Shown here: positions 43,559 through 53,260 of the stretch, one piece after another
How positions within the stretch are numbered: position 1 is the first letter of the stretch
Layout of the letters: every line of letters starts with the position of its first letter
Source: Carboxylicivirga sp964602515
GTDB taxonomy: Bacteria; Bacteroidota; Bacteroidia; Bacteroidales; Marinilabiliaceae
Reading direction: 5' to 3'
Length of the DNA: 64,000 nt
Assembly: GCA_964602515.1 (NCBI GenBank)
Contig: CAZRRJ010000011.1
Coordinates: forward strand, 62,001-126,000
Translations under genes and position numbers: made by a program
Notes under the pieces: model-generated
What the model saw: the letters and a program-made list of their open reading frames with translations, nothing else
Told to the model about the DNA's origin: nothing
Database searches by the model: none

Positions 43559-46417
43559 TTACCTGTTACAAAGTGTTTTATAAGTGCAGTATCTGCATTT
43601 ATCTGCATTTTCAACAGGTTCAAATGGAATATCTTTATTATAAATTGTTTCTATAAGTTTATCAAGGCATGTTCTGAACTCATCTTTTACTGAATGGAGA
43701 AAAATTGGATTTTTCTCTTTGCCTTCTTTTAAAAATAATTGTGTATCGTAATTCTTTTTAAATACATCGCGTACCCAGATAACATTAGGTTGTGTTGGTG
43801 TTACTTCCTCTGATGTCTCATCCAGAATTAAAGCGTAAAGTAAGGTTTGAAAAGTCGCCTTGTTTTTTTTATGTTTATCTGTATCAAACAGATCGGGTAT
43901 AGAGTTAATAAGAGCATCACCAGACCCGGTTTTATAATCCATTACTTTTAATATGCCGTCCTTACTTTCTAAACGATCAATATAACCACCAATGCTAATT
44001 GTTAAGTCATTATTTGAATAGGACCAGTTAACCTTTCGTTCCAGATCAATAATCGAAAATGGAACACGCTCCTTTTCTAGTTTCAAAAATTGAAGTAAAT
44101 AACGGCGAATGACTTCAAATACCATTACATTTTTACCATGAAGCTCTGTAAAAGAGCTACGACCTTTCTCGTAATCGCTTAGGTGTGTATTAAAACCATT
44201 ACGAATAAGATTGTCAATTTGTTTTTTCGATTTAATCCAGCCCTCAATTATTGCTTCATCAACTTCTTTACCTATTTGAGTTTTGTACAGGTTTTCAATA
44301 ACATCATGAAATATGAGTCCGAAAATACGTGCATCAGCCTCCTCCGTTATCTCATCAGGTTCTTTTATTTGTGCTATTTTTTGGTAATAAAATCGCATAG
44401 GACATTCAATATAAACAGATAATGCACTTGGAGATAAAAAACGTTCATTACCAGTTTTATATTTATTGAGCTCTTTCATTACTGCGTTTGTTTTTGGTGC
44501 AACAGGTAGGGGAGGGCTCAATAAAGATACATGGCCGGAAGATGTTTGACTTTTTATTTTGGCATCAAATTCATATTTTAATTGATAGAGGTAGCGGCTC
44601 ATTTCATTTGATTTCATGCCTTGTGCCCCGGTTGAATAAAGCAACTCAACTTTTTTAGCGCGATGTATTAAGCGGAAGAAATAATAAGAAAAAATAGTGT
44701 CCTGAAATTCAATAGTTGGTAGTTCAAAGCCAGCACGTAAAGTTGCCGGAATAAAGGTGTTTGGTGCTGAAGTACGTGGAAAAATACCTTCGTTTAAGTC
44801 AAGAATAATAAGTTTGTCAAAGTCCAGAGCACGCGTTTCTAATATTCCCATTACCTGTAGTCCGGCCAGTGGTTCCCCTTTAAAAGGCACGGTTTGGAAA
44901 TCGGCTAGTTTTTTATACAGCTTAATCCATGTTTCAGGTGTTATGTTTTCTTGTTGGTTTTGCTCCAGTAAATCCTGTAAACGTACAATACTATTGTGTA
45001 AAGCAAATACGAACTCTTGTTCAAGTACTTTATCTTCCCGGGGCTTTAAGAGCTCAAATATTTGTGTTAGAATATCAACAAGGTAACGAGCTAAATCACC
45101 ACCATTATTCACTTTGTTAAAAATGAGTTTAAAAAGCTTATTTGTTTGTAACTCTTTAGCTTTAATAAAGATAATATTTTGGCTTACCAGTTTTTTATGC
45201 AGTTTTCTGCAATCATTTTCTGCCAGCATTGATATATACTGATGCTGTAATACCGGTAATATGTGGCGGTGATAAAGCCAAACGCCTTCTTTACTTTTGC
45301 GGGCATTGCGTTGCATATCGAAGAGTAAGTTTACCAAACCAAATACAGGTGTATTATTTAGCGGATATCCCATGGTAACATTTACTCTATCAACGTTTTC
45401 TGGTATGCCGTGCAGGGCAGGCATAAGCATTGTTTCATCGGCTAATACAAGTGCTGTTTTAAGATCGCTTTCGTATTCGCATTTTAAAAATGAATGAACA
45501 GATTTTAATTGTTCTGTTGGGTTGGCAACTGCTGTAATGGTAATATCCGGACCTTCTTCATTAAAGGGAAGAATAAAATCTTTGGGCGAAGGGTACTTTA
45601 GCCGGTTTTCATTTAAAAATAAGCCGGGTCCCCTGCTTTTATATGCTTCAATAAAGTCACCATTGTCTTTGCTCATCAATGGTGAATAATCCCAAAAGAA
45701 GTCGGCCCGCTTACTTTTTTGCAGATAATTCATTAATTTCCGTTCAGCTGGAGTTAGGGCGTTAAGCCCCACAAAAACAACTTTTTTCCATTCCAGATCA
45801 AGGTTAATATCCTTATCAATGCGTTCAGCAATATCCCTGTAAATCATGCCTTCATAGGCTAGGTTGTTTTTTTGCAGAACTTCTCTGAAAGCTTTATAAA
45901 GTTTAGGAATTTGCTCCCAGTTTTCAAGAAAGTGAGATTGGTGCGAAGACAATTGGTCTGCAGAAAAAGTACCCCAAAATGTTTTTATTGCTTCCAGTTG
46001 TTTCTTACTAAGATGGCTGTAGTCATCATCCAGTTCTTTTAAAGAAATGATATTGGCAAATAATTGATCGACATTAACCAAATATTTATCCACATCATCA
46101 AAATCACCCAGAAACATATCTCCCCATGGTAAAAAATCATCAAAAGAAACAGTTTTACCAGTAATGTCATTGTAAACTGTATGTAAGGTAAATAGGAGCG
46201 TTATGTTATCTGCAGACACAGCTTTGGACAAGGTGCTAAATAAATCATTTACCGTTACAATGTGGGGTGCCCATTCTGGTTTATCTACAAATTGCCTTAA
46301 ATGGTTGGTGAAAAAAACACCGGCTCTTTGGCTCGGAAAAACAAAACAATAATCTGTTAATTCTGTTTTTGATTCTTTATAATATGAGGCAATAGCATTA
46401 AGAAAACCAGATGTCAT
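43559..46417 (-). CDS. AddB-like PD-(D/E)XK nuclease with Fe-S cluster motif
   Basis: A 952-residue protein. The N-terminal half resembles an inactivated helicase as in AddB (FPSQRAGVFF near the start, DLNEGIFPR in the middle), and the C-terminal part is a RecB-type nuclease: C672 in ECPMRFYYQ, the active-site LKVMDYKTGSG, and a C-terminal cluster C941, C944, C950. The four cysteines fit the iron-sulfur staple of AddB nucleases. It probably acts in double-strand break processing together with an AddA-type helicase encoded elsewhere. The stop faces that of trmD. Confidence 0.87.
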   Translation of the reverse strand: MTSGFLNAIASYYKESKTELTDYCFVFPSQRAGVFFTNHLRQFVDKPEWAPHIVTVNDLFSTLSKAVSADNITLLFTLHTVYNDITGKTVSFDDFLPWGDMFLGDFDDVDKYLVNVDQLFANIISLKELDDDYSHLSKKQLEAIKTFWGTFSADQLSSHQSHFLENWEQIPKLYKAFREVLQKNNLAYEGMIYRDIAERIDKDINLDLEWKKVVFVGLNALTPAERKLMNYLQKSKRADFFWDYSPLMSKDNGDFIEAYKSRGPGLFLNENRLKYPSPKDFILPFNEEGPDITITAVANPTEQLKSVHSFLKCEYESDLKTALVLADETMLMPALHGIPENVDRVNVTMGYPLNNTPVFGLVNLLFDMQRNARKSKEGVWLYHRHILPVLQHQYISMLAENDCRKLHKKLVSQNIIFIKAKELQTNKLFKLIFNKVNNGGDLARYLVDILTQIFELLKPREDKVLEQEFVFALHNSIVRLQDLLEQNQQENITPETWIKLYKKLADFQTVPFKGEPLAGLQVMGILETRALDFDKLIILDLNEGIFPRTSAPNTFIPATLRAGFELPTIEFQDTIFSYYFFRLIHRAKKVELLYSTGAQGMKSNEMSRYLYQLKYEFDAKIKSQTSSGHVSLLSPPLPVAPKTNAVMKELNKYKTGNERFLSPSALSVYIECPMRFYYQKIAQIKEPDEITEEADARIFGLIFHDVIENLYKTQIGKEVDEAIIEGWIKSKKQIDNLIRNGFNTHLSDYEKGRSSFTELHGKNVMVFEVIRRYLLQFLKLEKERVPFSIIDLERKVNWSYSNNDLTISIGGYIDRLESKDGILKVMDYKTGSGDALINSIPDLFDTDKHKKNKATFQTLLYALILDETSEEVTPTQPNVIWVRDVFKKNYDTQLFLKEGKEKNPIFLHSVKDEFRTCLDKLIETIYNKDIPFEPVENADKCRYCTYKTLCNR

Positions 46418-46659
46418 GAGATATGTTTTATTAACAACAAATTTAGTCTAATTTTTCAATCTGTATCTGAATTTCCGGGTTAAGCCGGTGGAAAAAATAG
46501 TTTTATAATAATTCAAAAACAATATGCAAATAAAAATATCAGATAAAAAGGTGTTTTATAAAAGGTTTTTAAGCTTAAATTTATTTTAACTTTAAACTCA
46601 CTTAATTTGTTAATAAGAGGTATAATTTAAAATACCTATTGGAAGACTAACATAGTTTT

Positions 46660-49482
46660 ATGGATAAATTCTCATTTCTGGGAAATAGTGAACTGAGCTC
46701 TATTGACCAGCTTTATCAGCAATACAAACAAGATCCCGATTCTGTAGATGAATCATACCAGAAGTTTTTTCAAGGCTTTGATTTTGCATTAGAAAACTAT
46801 CAACAACCAACTTCATCAGGTTTAGTAGATAAGGAATTCTTAGTGCTTAACCTGATTCATGGCTATCGTCAAAGAGGACACTTGTTTACAAAAACCAATC
46901 CTGTGCGTTCGCGTCGAAAATATTATCCTACCCTTGATATCGAAAATTTTGACCTTTCAGAAAAAGATTTGGATACGGTATTTCAGGCAGGTAATGAGCT
47001 GGGTATTGGTCCGAGTACTCTTAAAGATATTATTGCGCATTTACAGCAAACCTATTGCCAGTCTGTTGCTGTAGAATACCTGTATATTCGTCATCCTGAG
47101 ATTTTAAGCTGGATGAAAAATAAGATGGAAAGCCTAAAGAATACTCCAAATTTTTCGCCTGAAAAAAAGCGTATGATATTTAATCAGTTAAATAGTGCGG
47201 TTGGCTTTGAAAATTTTATTCATAAGAAATTTGTAGGACAGAAACGTTTCTCTCTCGAAGGTTCCGAAACGCTAATTCCGGGCTTACATGCTATAATAAG
47301 TAAAGGAGCAGATTTAGGAGTGGAAGAAGTAATGATTGGCATGGCTCACCGTGGCAGATTAAATGTAATGACCAATATTCTTCGTAAACCTTATAAAAAT
47401 GTTTTTAAAGAGTTTGTTGGAGATGAATATGAAGATGGCATTTCCCTGGGCGATGTAAAATATCATTTGGGCTATGGTAACGATATAGAAACGGAAAATG
47501 GCAAAAAGGTAAGGGTTAATTTAGCACCTAATCCATCACATCTGGAAACAGTAGCACCTGTTATAGAGGGTATCTCCCGATCTAAGATAGACCATAAGTA
47601 TGGAAAAGATTTTGATAAGGTTGTACCAATAGTTATACATGGTGATGCTGCTATTGCAGGGCAAGGGCTAGTATATGAAGTGGTGCAAATGGCCCAGTTG
47701 CAGGGCTATAAAACAGGGGGGACGATTCATATCGTTATAAATAACCAGGTTGGTTTTACAACAAATTATCTTGAAGGACGATCATCAACTTATTGTACTG
47801 ATGTGGGCAAGGTAACCCGTTCTCCTGTTTTTCATGTTAATGGCGATGATGTGGAGGCATTGGTCTTTACGGTTGAGTTAGCTATGGAATATCGACAGCG
47901 TTTTAATTCAGATGTTTTTATTGATCTTTTATCCTATCGTAAATATGGTCATAACGAAGGTGATGAACCACGCTTTACACAACCAACTTTATACAAGGCA
48001 ATTGCAAAGCATAAGAATCCGCGAGATATCTATAAGTTAAAGCTTGAAGAAGAAGGTGTGGTTTCGAAAAGTGATGCCAAAAAAGAAGAAGAAAATTTAA
48101 ATCAGTTGTTAGAGCAAGAGTTGACAGATTCGAAGCTGATAGAGAAGGTGATGATTCAGCGTTTTTTACATGAGGACTGGAATACTTATCGTCATTCTGA
48201 ACCTGAAGATTTTGGGACGTCACCTGATACTTCAATCGGGCGCAAACAACTACTACATTTATTGGAGCGTATTAATCATTTACCCGAGGATAAAAAATTC
48301 TTTAAGAAGCTGCACAAGATTGTTAACGATCGTAAAGCTATGGTAGATGAAGACCGGATAGACTGGGCTTTGGGAGAACTTTTGGCTTATGCTTCCTTGC
48401 TTACCGAAGGACATTCGGTACGTTTAAGTGGTCAGGATGCAGAGCGGGGTACATTTGCTCACCGTCATGCTGCTTTAACAATTGAAGACACTGATAAGCG
48501 TTATCGCCCTTTGCAACATATTGCTCCAAACCAGGCGTCATTTAAAGTATACAATTCATTACTATCAGAATATGGGGTGATGGGCTTTGAATATGGTTAT
48601 GCTTTGGCTAAGCCGGATGGATTAACAATATGGGAAGCACAGTTTGGTGATTTCTATAATGTAGCACAAGTTATTATCGATCAATACATATCATCGGCAG
48701 AAGAAAAATGGGGCTTAATGAATGGTTTAGTTCTTCTTTTACCACATGGTTTTGAAGGACAAGGGCCGGAACACTCCAGTGCACGTGTGGAGCGTTTTCT
48801 GTCATTGGCAGCTCGTAATAATATGCAAGTAGTTAATTGTACCACACCTGCTAACTATTTTCATGTGTTACGTCGTCAGCTAAAACGTGATTTCAGAGTA
48901 CCGTTAATTGTATTTACGCCAAAGAGTTTATTACGTTTTCCAAAGTGTGTATCTAAGCTGAGCGATTTTGCACAAGGCGGATTCCGCGAGGTAATTGATG
49001 ATATGGATGTGAAGGTAAAAGAGGTTAAACGTGTTGTATTTAGTACAGGTAAGGTCTATTATGACCTATTAGCTCGGAAAGAAGAGTTAGGTGCCTGCGA
49101 TGTTGCTTTAGTACGATTGGAGCAGATGCATCCTTTCCCACAGCAACAGGTTGATGAGATTCTGAAGAAGTACGATAAAGCCCTATTGCACTTATGGGTT
49201 CAGGAAGAACCAGAGAATATGGGAGCTTGGAATTATATAAGGAATAAAATGCCTGATGCTGGCCTTATTCCTGTGGCACGATTAGCGAGTGGTAGTCCGG
49301 CAACCGGATTAAACGGTTTACATGTTATTGGACAAAATGAGATCGTTAATAAGGTATTTAAAGGCTGCCATTGCGATCGTAAGTTAAAATATTGTGGTTT
49401 GCAGTGCGTAGAAGGAAAGTCAAGAACAGAAATATTAAAACAACATAAGTATTTTGAAGAACCTCCACGTTTTTCAATTTAA
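46660..49482 (+). CDS. sucA: 2-oxoglutarate dehydrogenase E1 component
   Basis: A 940-residue thiamine diphosphate enzyme that decarboxylates 2-oxoglutarate and passes the succinyl group to E2. Conserved segments: the N-terminal SFLGNSELSSIDQLYQQY region, MAHRGRLNVM around residue 230, GDAAIAGQGLVYEV and the metal and TPP region, RKYGHNEGDEP, and the C-terminal LVLLLPHGFEGQGPEHSSAR. Full length. sucB follows 66 bp later; the E3 gene is not in the window. Confidence 0.97.
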   Translation: MDKFSFLGNSELSSIDQLYQQYKQDPDSVDESYQKFFQGFDFALENYQQPTSSGLVDKEFLVLNLIHGYRQRGHLFTKTNPVRSRRKYYPTLDIENFDLSEKDLDTVFQAGNELGIGPSTLKDIIAHLQQTYCQSVAVEYLYIRHPEILSWMKNKMESLKNTPNFSPEKKRMIFNQLNSAVGFENFIHKKFVGQKRFSLEGSETLIPGLHAIISKGADLGVEEVMIGMAHRGRLNVMTNILRKPYKNVFKEFVGDEYEDGISLGDVKYHLGYGNDIETENGKKVRVNLAPNPSHLETVAPVIEGISRSKIDHKYGKDFDKVVPIVIHGDAAIAGQGLVYEVVQMAQLQGYKTGGTIHIVINNQVGFTTNYLEGRSSTYCTDVGKVTRSPVFHVNGDDVEALVFTVELAMEYRQRFNSDVFIDLLSYRKYGHNEGDEPRFTQPTLYKAIAKHKNPRDIYKLKLEEEGVVSKSDAKKEEENLNQLLEQELTDSKLIEKVMIQRFLHEDWNTYRHSEPEDFGTSPDTSIGRKQLLHLLERINHLPEDKKFFKKLHKIVNDRKAMVDEDRIDWALGELLAYASLLTEGHSVRLSGQDAERGTFAHRHAALTIEDTDKRYRPLQHIAPNQASFKVYNSLLSEYGVMGFEYGYALAKPDGLTIWEAQFGDFYNVAQVIIDQYISSAEEKWGLMNGLVLLLPHGFEGQGPEHSSARVERFLSLAARNNMQVVNCTTPANYFHVLRRQLKRDFRVPLIVFTPKSLLRFPKCVSKLSDFAQGGFREVIDDMDVKVKEVKRVVFSTGKVYYDLLARKEELGACDVALVRLEQMHPFPQQQVDEILKKYDKALLHLWVQEEPENMGAWNYIRNKMPDAGLIPVARLASGSPATGLNGLHVIGQNEIVNKVFKGCHCDRKLKYCGLQCVEGKSRTEILKQHKYFEEPPRFSI

Positions 49483-49548
49483 ATAATAGTAAATAGTTAG
49501 TAGTCAGGGATAATAATATTTGGCCTTTAGACTCAAAATGAATTTAAT

Positions 49549-50823
49549 ATGATAGTTGAAATTATAGTACCTACACCCGGTGAATCCATCACAGAAGTAG
49601 AATTAGCCAGTTGGTTGGTTGCTGATGGAGATATTGTTGAAAAAGATCAGGAAATTGCAGAGATAGAATCAGACAAAGCGACCCTTTCACTTTTAGCTAC
49701 AGAAGCAGGAAAAATTAAGTTATTGCTTGAAGGTGGTGAGCCAGTTAAGGTGGGGGCTGTTGCTTGCTCAGTAGATACTGATTTTGCTGGTGAAGTGCCT
49801 GCTGCTTTAACCGAAAAATCAGTTGAGGCAGAAGAGAATAAGGATACATCACCAAAAGAAAAGCCTAAAGCAGGTGAAAAAGGCACTAATGTTACTCCTT
49901 CGGATTATCCACATGCTAAAATATCGCCTTTGGCTAAAAGGATGATGAATGAAGCCGGTATGACTGCTGATCAGATTATCAATGGCTTAAAGCGTTTATC
50001 AAGTAAGGAAGTAGAATTGGTAAAAGACCATCCTGACACACAAACTTCTTCAGATTCCGCAATGGCCTCTGCTTTTATTGATGCTAATGCCAGTCGTGAA
50101 GAAGTACGGCAAAAGATGACTACCCTGCGTAAAAAATTAAGTCAAAGACTTGTAGCCGTAAAAAATGAAACAGCCATGTTAACCACATTTAATGAGGTGG
50201 ATATGTCGGCTGTAATGCAATTGCGTAAAAAGTACCAGGTAGGGTTTATTGATAAGCACGGCGTGAAATTAGGCTTTATGTCTTTCTTTATTAAAGCAGC
50301 TTCACTTGCACTTAAACATCACCCGATGGTAAATGCCATGATAGATGGAGACGAAATTGTTATGCCAGAATACCATGATATATCCGTAGCAGTACAAACT
50401 CCAAAAGGATTAATGGTACCGGTTATTCGTAATATTGAAACATTGAGCCTGGATGGTATTGAAACCTCCTTAAAAAATCTGGCTGAGAAAGCCCGAAAAG
50501 GAAAAATTGGCTTGGATGAAATGACTGGTGGTACCTTTACCGTAACTAATGGAGGTGTGTTTGGTTCGATGTTAAGTACGCCGATTATTAATCCGCCACA
50601 ATCGGCTATTATGGGCATGCACAATATTGTTGAACGACCAGTAGCGGTAAATGGCAAGGTTGAAATTCGCCCGATAATGTACCTGGCTCTATCCTACGAT
50701 CACCGTATTATTGATGGTAAAGATTCAGTAGGCTTTTTGGTTAAAGTAAAAGAAATGATTGAAGATCCTACAAGGTTATTAGCCGGTGGTTTTGATCCTG
50801 AGCAAATAGTATTGGGCTTGTAA
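49549..50823 (+). CDS. sucB: 2-oxoglutarate dehydrogenase E2 component (succinyltransferase)
   Basis: A 424-residue enzyme with one N-terminal lipoyl domain (lipoylated K43 in ESDKATL), an Ala/Glu/Lys-rich linker, a peripheral-subunit-binding domain (about residues 122-155, KISPLAKRMMNEAG) and a C-terminal catalytic domain with H385 and D389 in DHRIIDGKD. It transfers the succinyl group to CoA in the TCA cycle. Together with sucA it forms an operon ended by a very strong terminator. Confidence 0.97.
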   Translation: MIVEIIVPTPGESITEVELASWLVADGDIVEKDQEIAEIESDKATLSLLATEAGKIKLLLEGGEPVKVGAVACSVDTDFAGEVPAALTEKSVEAEENKDTSPKEKPKAGEKGTNVTPSDYPHAKISPLAKRMMNEAGMTADQIINGLKRLSSKEVELVKDHPDTQTSSDSAMASAFIDANASREEVRQKMTTLRKKLSQRLVAVKNETAMLTTFNEVDMSAVMQLRKKYQVGFIDKHGVKLGFMSFFIKAASLALKHHPMVNAMIDGDEIVMPEYHDISVAVQTPKGLMVPVIRNIETLSLDGIETSLKNLAEKARKGKIGLDEMTGGTFTVTNGGVFGSMLSTPIINPPQSAIMGMHNIVERPVAVNGKVEIRPIMYLALSYDHRIIDGKDSVGFLVKVKEMIEDPTRLLAGGFDPEQIVLGL

Positions 50824-50846
50824 TGTCATGTTTATTAGCGATAAAC

Positions 50847-50896
50847 GCTTACAAATAAAAAAAGATCCGTGTCAGGATCTTTTTTTATTTGTAAGC
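50847..50896 (+). terminator. terminator of the sucAB operon
   Basis: A perfect 22-bp stem (50847-50868 with 50875-50896) around a GTGTCA loop; it contains seven A and seven T residues that make the tract work in either direction. Confidence 0.93.
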
Positions 50897-51875
50897 AATG
50901 CCGGTTTATTCAGATAACAAATTCTTGAAAAGTACCCGATAGTATAATTTTCCAGTCTTAAAAGGAACTTCTGCCAACGAAATTAAGTAATTATAAATGC
51001 TCACGGTCTGGTAGATTGGCTTTTTTGTTTGTGAATCAATAACTTTTATACTAAGATCTAGTTTCTCAACAGTATTATATCCCAATTTTAATATGTGAGC
51101 TATTAATTTGGAATATCAAAGAACTGGCACGCTTTATTTATATGATACTTTATAATAAGAGTAATATTTTTACTCAAGGTCTAGCTTGTCAGAATAGGTT
51201 TTTTGCTATTAAGAGCAAAGAACAGGGCGTATTTCAATTGTAAAAGATAGTTAGTACTATACTGTCGATAGTTTAATTGACAGAAGCCAGGTTGATAAGT
51301 AACAGTAGGTTGTGACTGCCATGCGGTCGTTAGAATCATTTGTAAGATGATTTTGAACAAGTTTATAGCGTAAAGTCATAATAAATAAATATAAAATACT
51401 ATATTGCAATCACCGCCGGCCACATCGTCCAAAGCGCGACGCCAATTATGCAAGGTTGATGACCAGCCGGCGGTTTATTTTGCAATAAAGTACCGGGTGG
51501 AAGTTATTGTTAGTTAAATAAAGATAGGTATTAAGGTTAATAAACAGTTTTTTTGATTTTAACGATTGATTGAATACACTGAGCTTTGATACTATTTTAT
51601 GTATTGACTTTTCAACCTCATAAGTCTATTGTTTTCTTTTGATTTTCAATTGTATATCTAGTCAATAAGTTAGCGTGTTTTTGTTCAGACAGAATGCTAA
51701 CCGTGACAAATTTCAGGTAACTATTCTTAATTACTGGCGTAATACAACATGCGTTATCAGGCTTGGTAATGGCAGTAAAATATTTTGTAACCTGTAATAA
51801 TATATGAGGAACAGGCTAAGGTATATAATTGAAAGACTTTAGTTGTGTTTAGTCACGAATAAAAACAAATTAAAC
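50897..51875. other. 1 kb non-coding spacer
   Basis: No gene is supported on either strand. The only clear structure is the GC-rich inverted repeat at 51403-51486. The rest is AT-rich and unremarkable; no tRNA, riboswitch or tandem repeat was recognised. Confidence 0.5.
51403..51486. repeat. GC-rich inverted repeat
   Basis: ACCGCCGGC at 51412-51420 pairs with GCCGGCGGT at 51466-51474 (9 bp, no mismatch). Outer arms continue as ATTGCAA near 51403-51409 and TTGCAAT at 51480-51486. The enclosed 45 bases are GC-rich (CACATCGTCCAAAGCGCGAC and following), unlike the AT-rich surroundings. No T tract follows, so a simple terminator is unlikely. It may be a structured RNA, a protein site or a small mobile repeat. 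Confidence 0.7.
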
Positions 51876-53159
51876 ATGAAAAAAATGAAATTCTTACCGG
51901 TATTATTCATTGCCGGATTATGTGCATTTAGTGCATGTAATAATGATGATGGAAACGGGGAAGTTTTTAGTGATTTAACAACAGAACAACACAAAGCAAA
52001 ACTGGAGGAAGAGGGAATTATTTTTGCTAAAAACATGGAAGCGGTTGCAGATCTTCAAATGTTTGATGTTGTAGATGCATTTTTATCATTTCAGGAGCAG
52101 GAGAATGCTAATGTAAATCCTGCACTAGCTTTCGGTTTAGATCAGGTTAGCGCATTACGCAATGGGCCAAAAACAGCAGTTAGCCTTAAGAGTTTGGCGC
52201 TTGAAAAAGGATCTGTTTCTTCAGAATTTGAAGCAGAGTCAGGTATATATACATGGGATGGTACCGGTTTTGTTTATTCACCAAAAGCAGGTGAGATTAC
52301 TTATATTTTTCCAGTAGGAGAAAAGCAGGTAGATGCTACGATTAGTATTACTAATTTTAATGTACAGACTGCGGCAACACAGAATGACCCTGAATTTGAA
52401 ACAGAACTGCCTTTATCTGTAAACATGAGTGTTAAATTGGGCGAAACAGAGCTTTGTTCTTATGCATTTACAGGTGAGTGGTACGAGAATGATACACCAA
52501 AGCTATTAAAAGAGGTCATTACTCTTGAAGGTTTTAACTTTACTCACGAATTGAGTAATAATAAAGCAACATTATCAATGGGATCTTCATTTAAATACAA
52601 TGAAACAGTGATTGTTGCAAACAACTTAACCATTGAAGGTAATGTTGACTATAGCGAATTAATGGCTACAATAGAAGCAGCTAATAGTCCGGAAGATGCT
52701 ATGGGACAGGATATTTTAACAAAAGCTAATGCGTGGTTTCAGGTAGGGAACGTAAAAGCGGAAGGTATTGTTAATGTTAAGGGCATAATGGAAGGTATGG
52801 AAGCCGGAATGCAAACTGTTGAGTCAGAAGAGGCACTAATGGCTTTGTTGGTAGAGTTGGCAAATGTAAATGCACAGCTTTACGTTCGTTACGCAGATTC
52901 GAATGAGATTATTGCAAAGAGCGAATTCTTTTTGAATACATATGAAGATGAAAGGTATACATATAACGAATCTACTCAGAGCTATGAGCTTGGAATGGAA
53001 ACGGTAACAGAGCCTGATATGCGTATGATCTTTGCAGATAAATCCGCTGTAGAAAGTGATTTCTTCCAAACAGGTTTTGGAGATATGATTACAGAGATTG
53101 ATGCTTTAATTAGTAGAATTGAAGCTAACTTTGGAGAAGAAACTACTCCTGTGCAGTAA
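51876..53159 (+). CDS. lipoprotein of unknown function
   Basis: A 427-residue predicted lipoprotein; ATG at 51876 directly precedes a signal peptide ending in the lipobox AFSAC, with NNDDGNG after the cysteine. The mature part is acidic, with alternating beta-strands and helices (EITYIFPVGEKQVDATISI, ANNLTIEGNVDYSELMATIE), and no known domain was recognised. It stands 101 bp upstream of a TonB-receptor gene on the same strand but with a recognisable gap, so co-transcription is uncertain. Envelope location is expected; function unknown. Confidence 0.75.
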   Translation: MKKMKFLPVLFIAGLCAFSACNNDDGNGEVFSDLTTEQHKAKLEEEGIIFAKNMEAVADLQMFDVVDAFLSFQEQENANVNPALAFGLDQVSALRNGPKTAVSLKSLALEKGSVSSEFEAESGIYTWDGTGFVYSPKAGEITYIFPVGEKQVDATISITNFNVQTAATQNDPEFETELPLSVNMSVKLGETELCSYAFTGEWYENDTPKLLKEVITLEGFNFTHELSNNKATLSMGSSFKYNETVIVANNLTIEGNVDYSELMATIEAANSPEDAMGQDILTKANAWFQVGNVKAEGIVNVKGIMEGMEAGMQTVESEEALMALLVELANVNAQLYVRYADSNEIIAKSEFFLNTYEDERYTYNESTQSYELGMETVTEPDMRMIFADKSAVESDFFQTGFGDMITEIDALISRIEANFGEETTPVQ

Positions 53160-53260
53160 AGCTGTATTTTGTATGCAGTAAAAAATACAATTGGAGGCCA
53201 AATGATGGTCTCCAATTCTTTTATACAAAGCTATTATGTACCTTCTGCAAGCAAGACTAT

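Noticed and set aside
51403..51486. GC-rich inverted repeat as an integron attC site
   Set aside because: No GTTRRRY/RYYYAAC core sites at the ends and no integrase.
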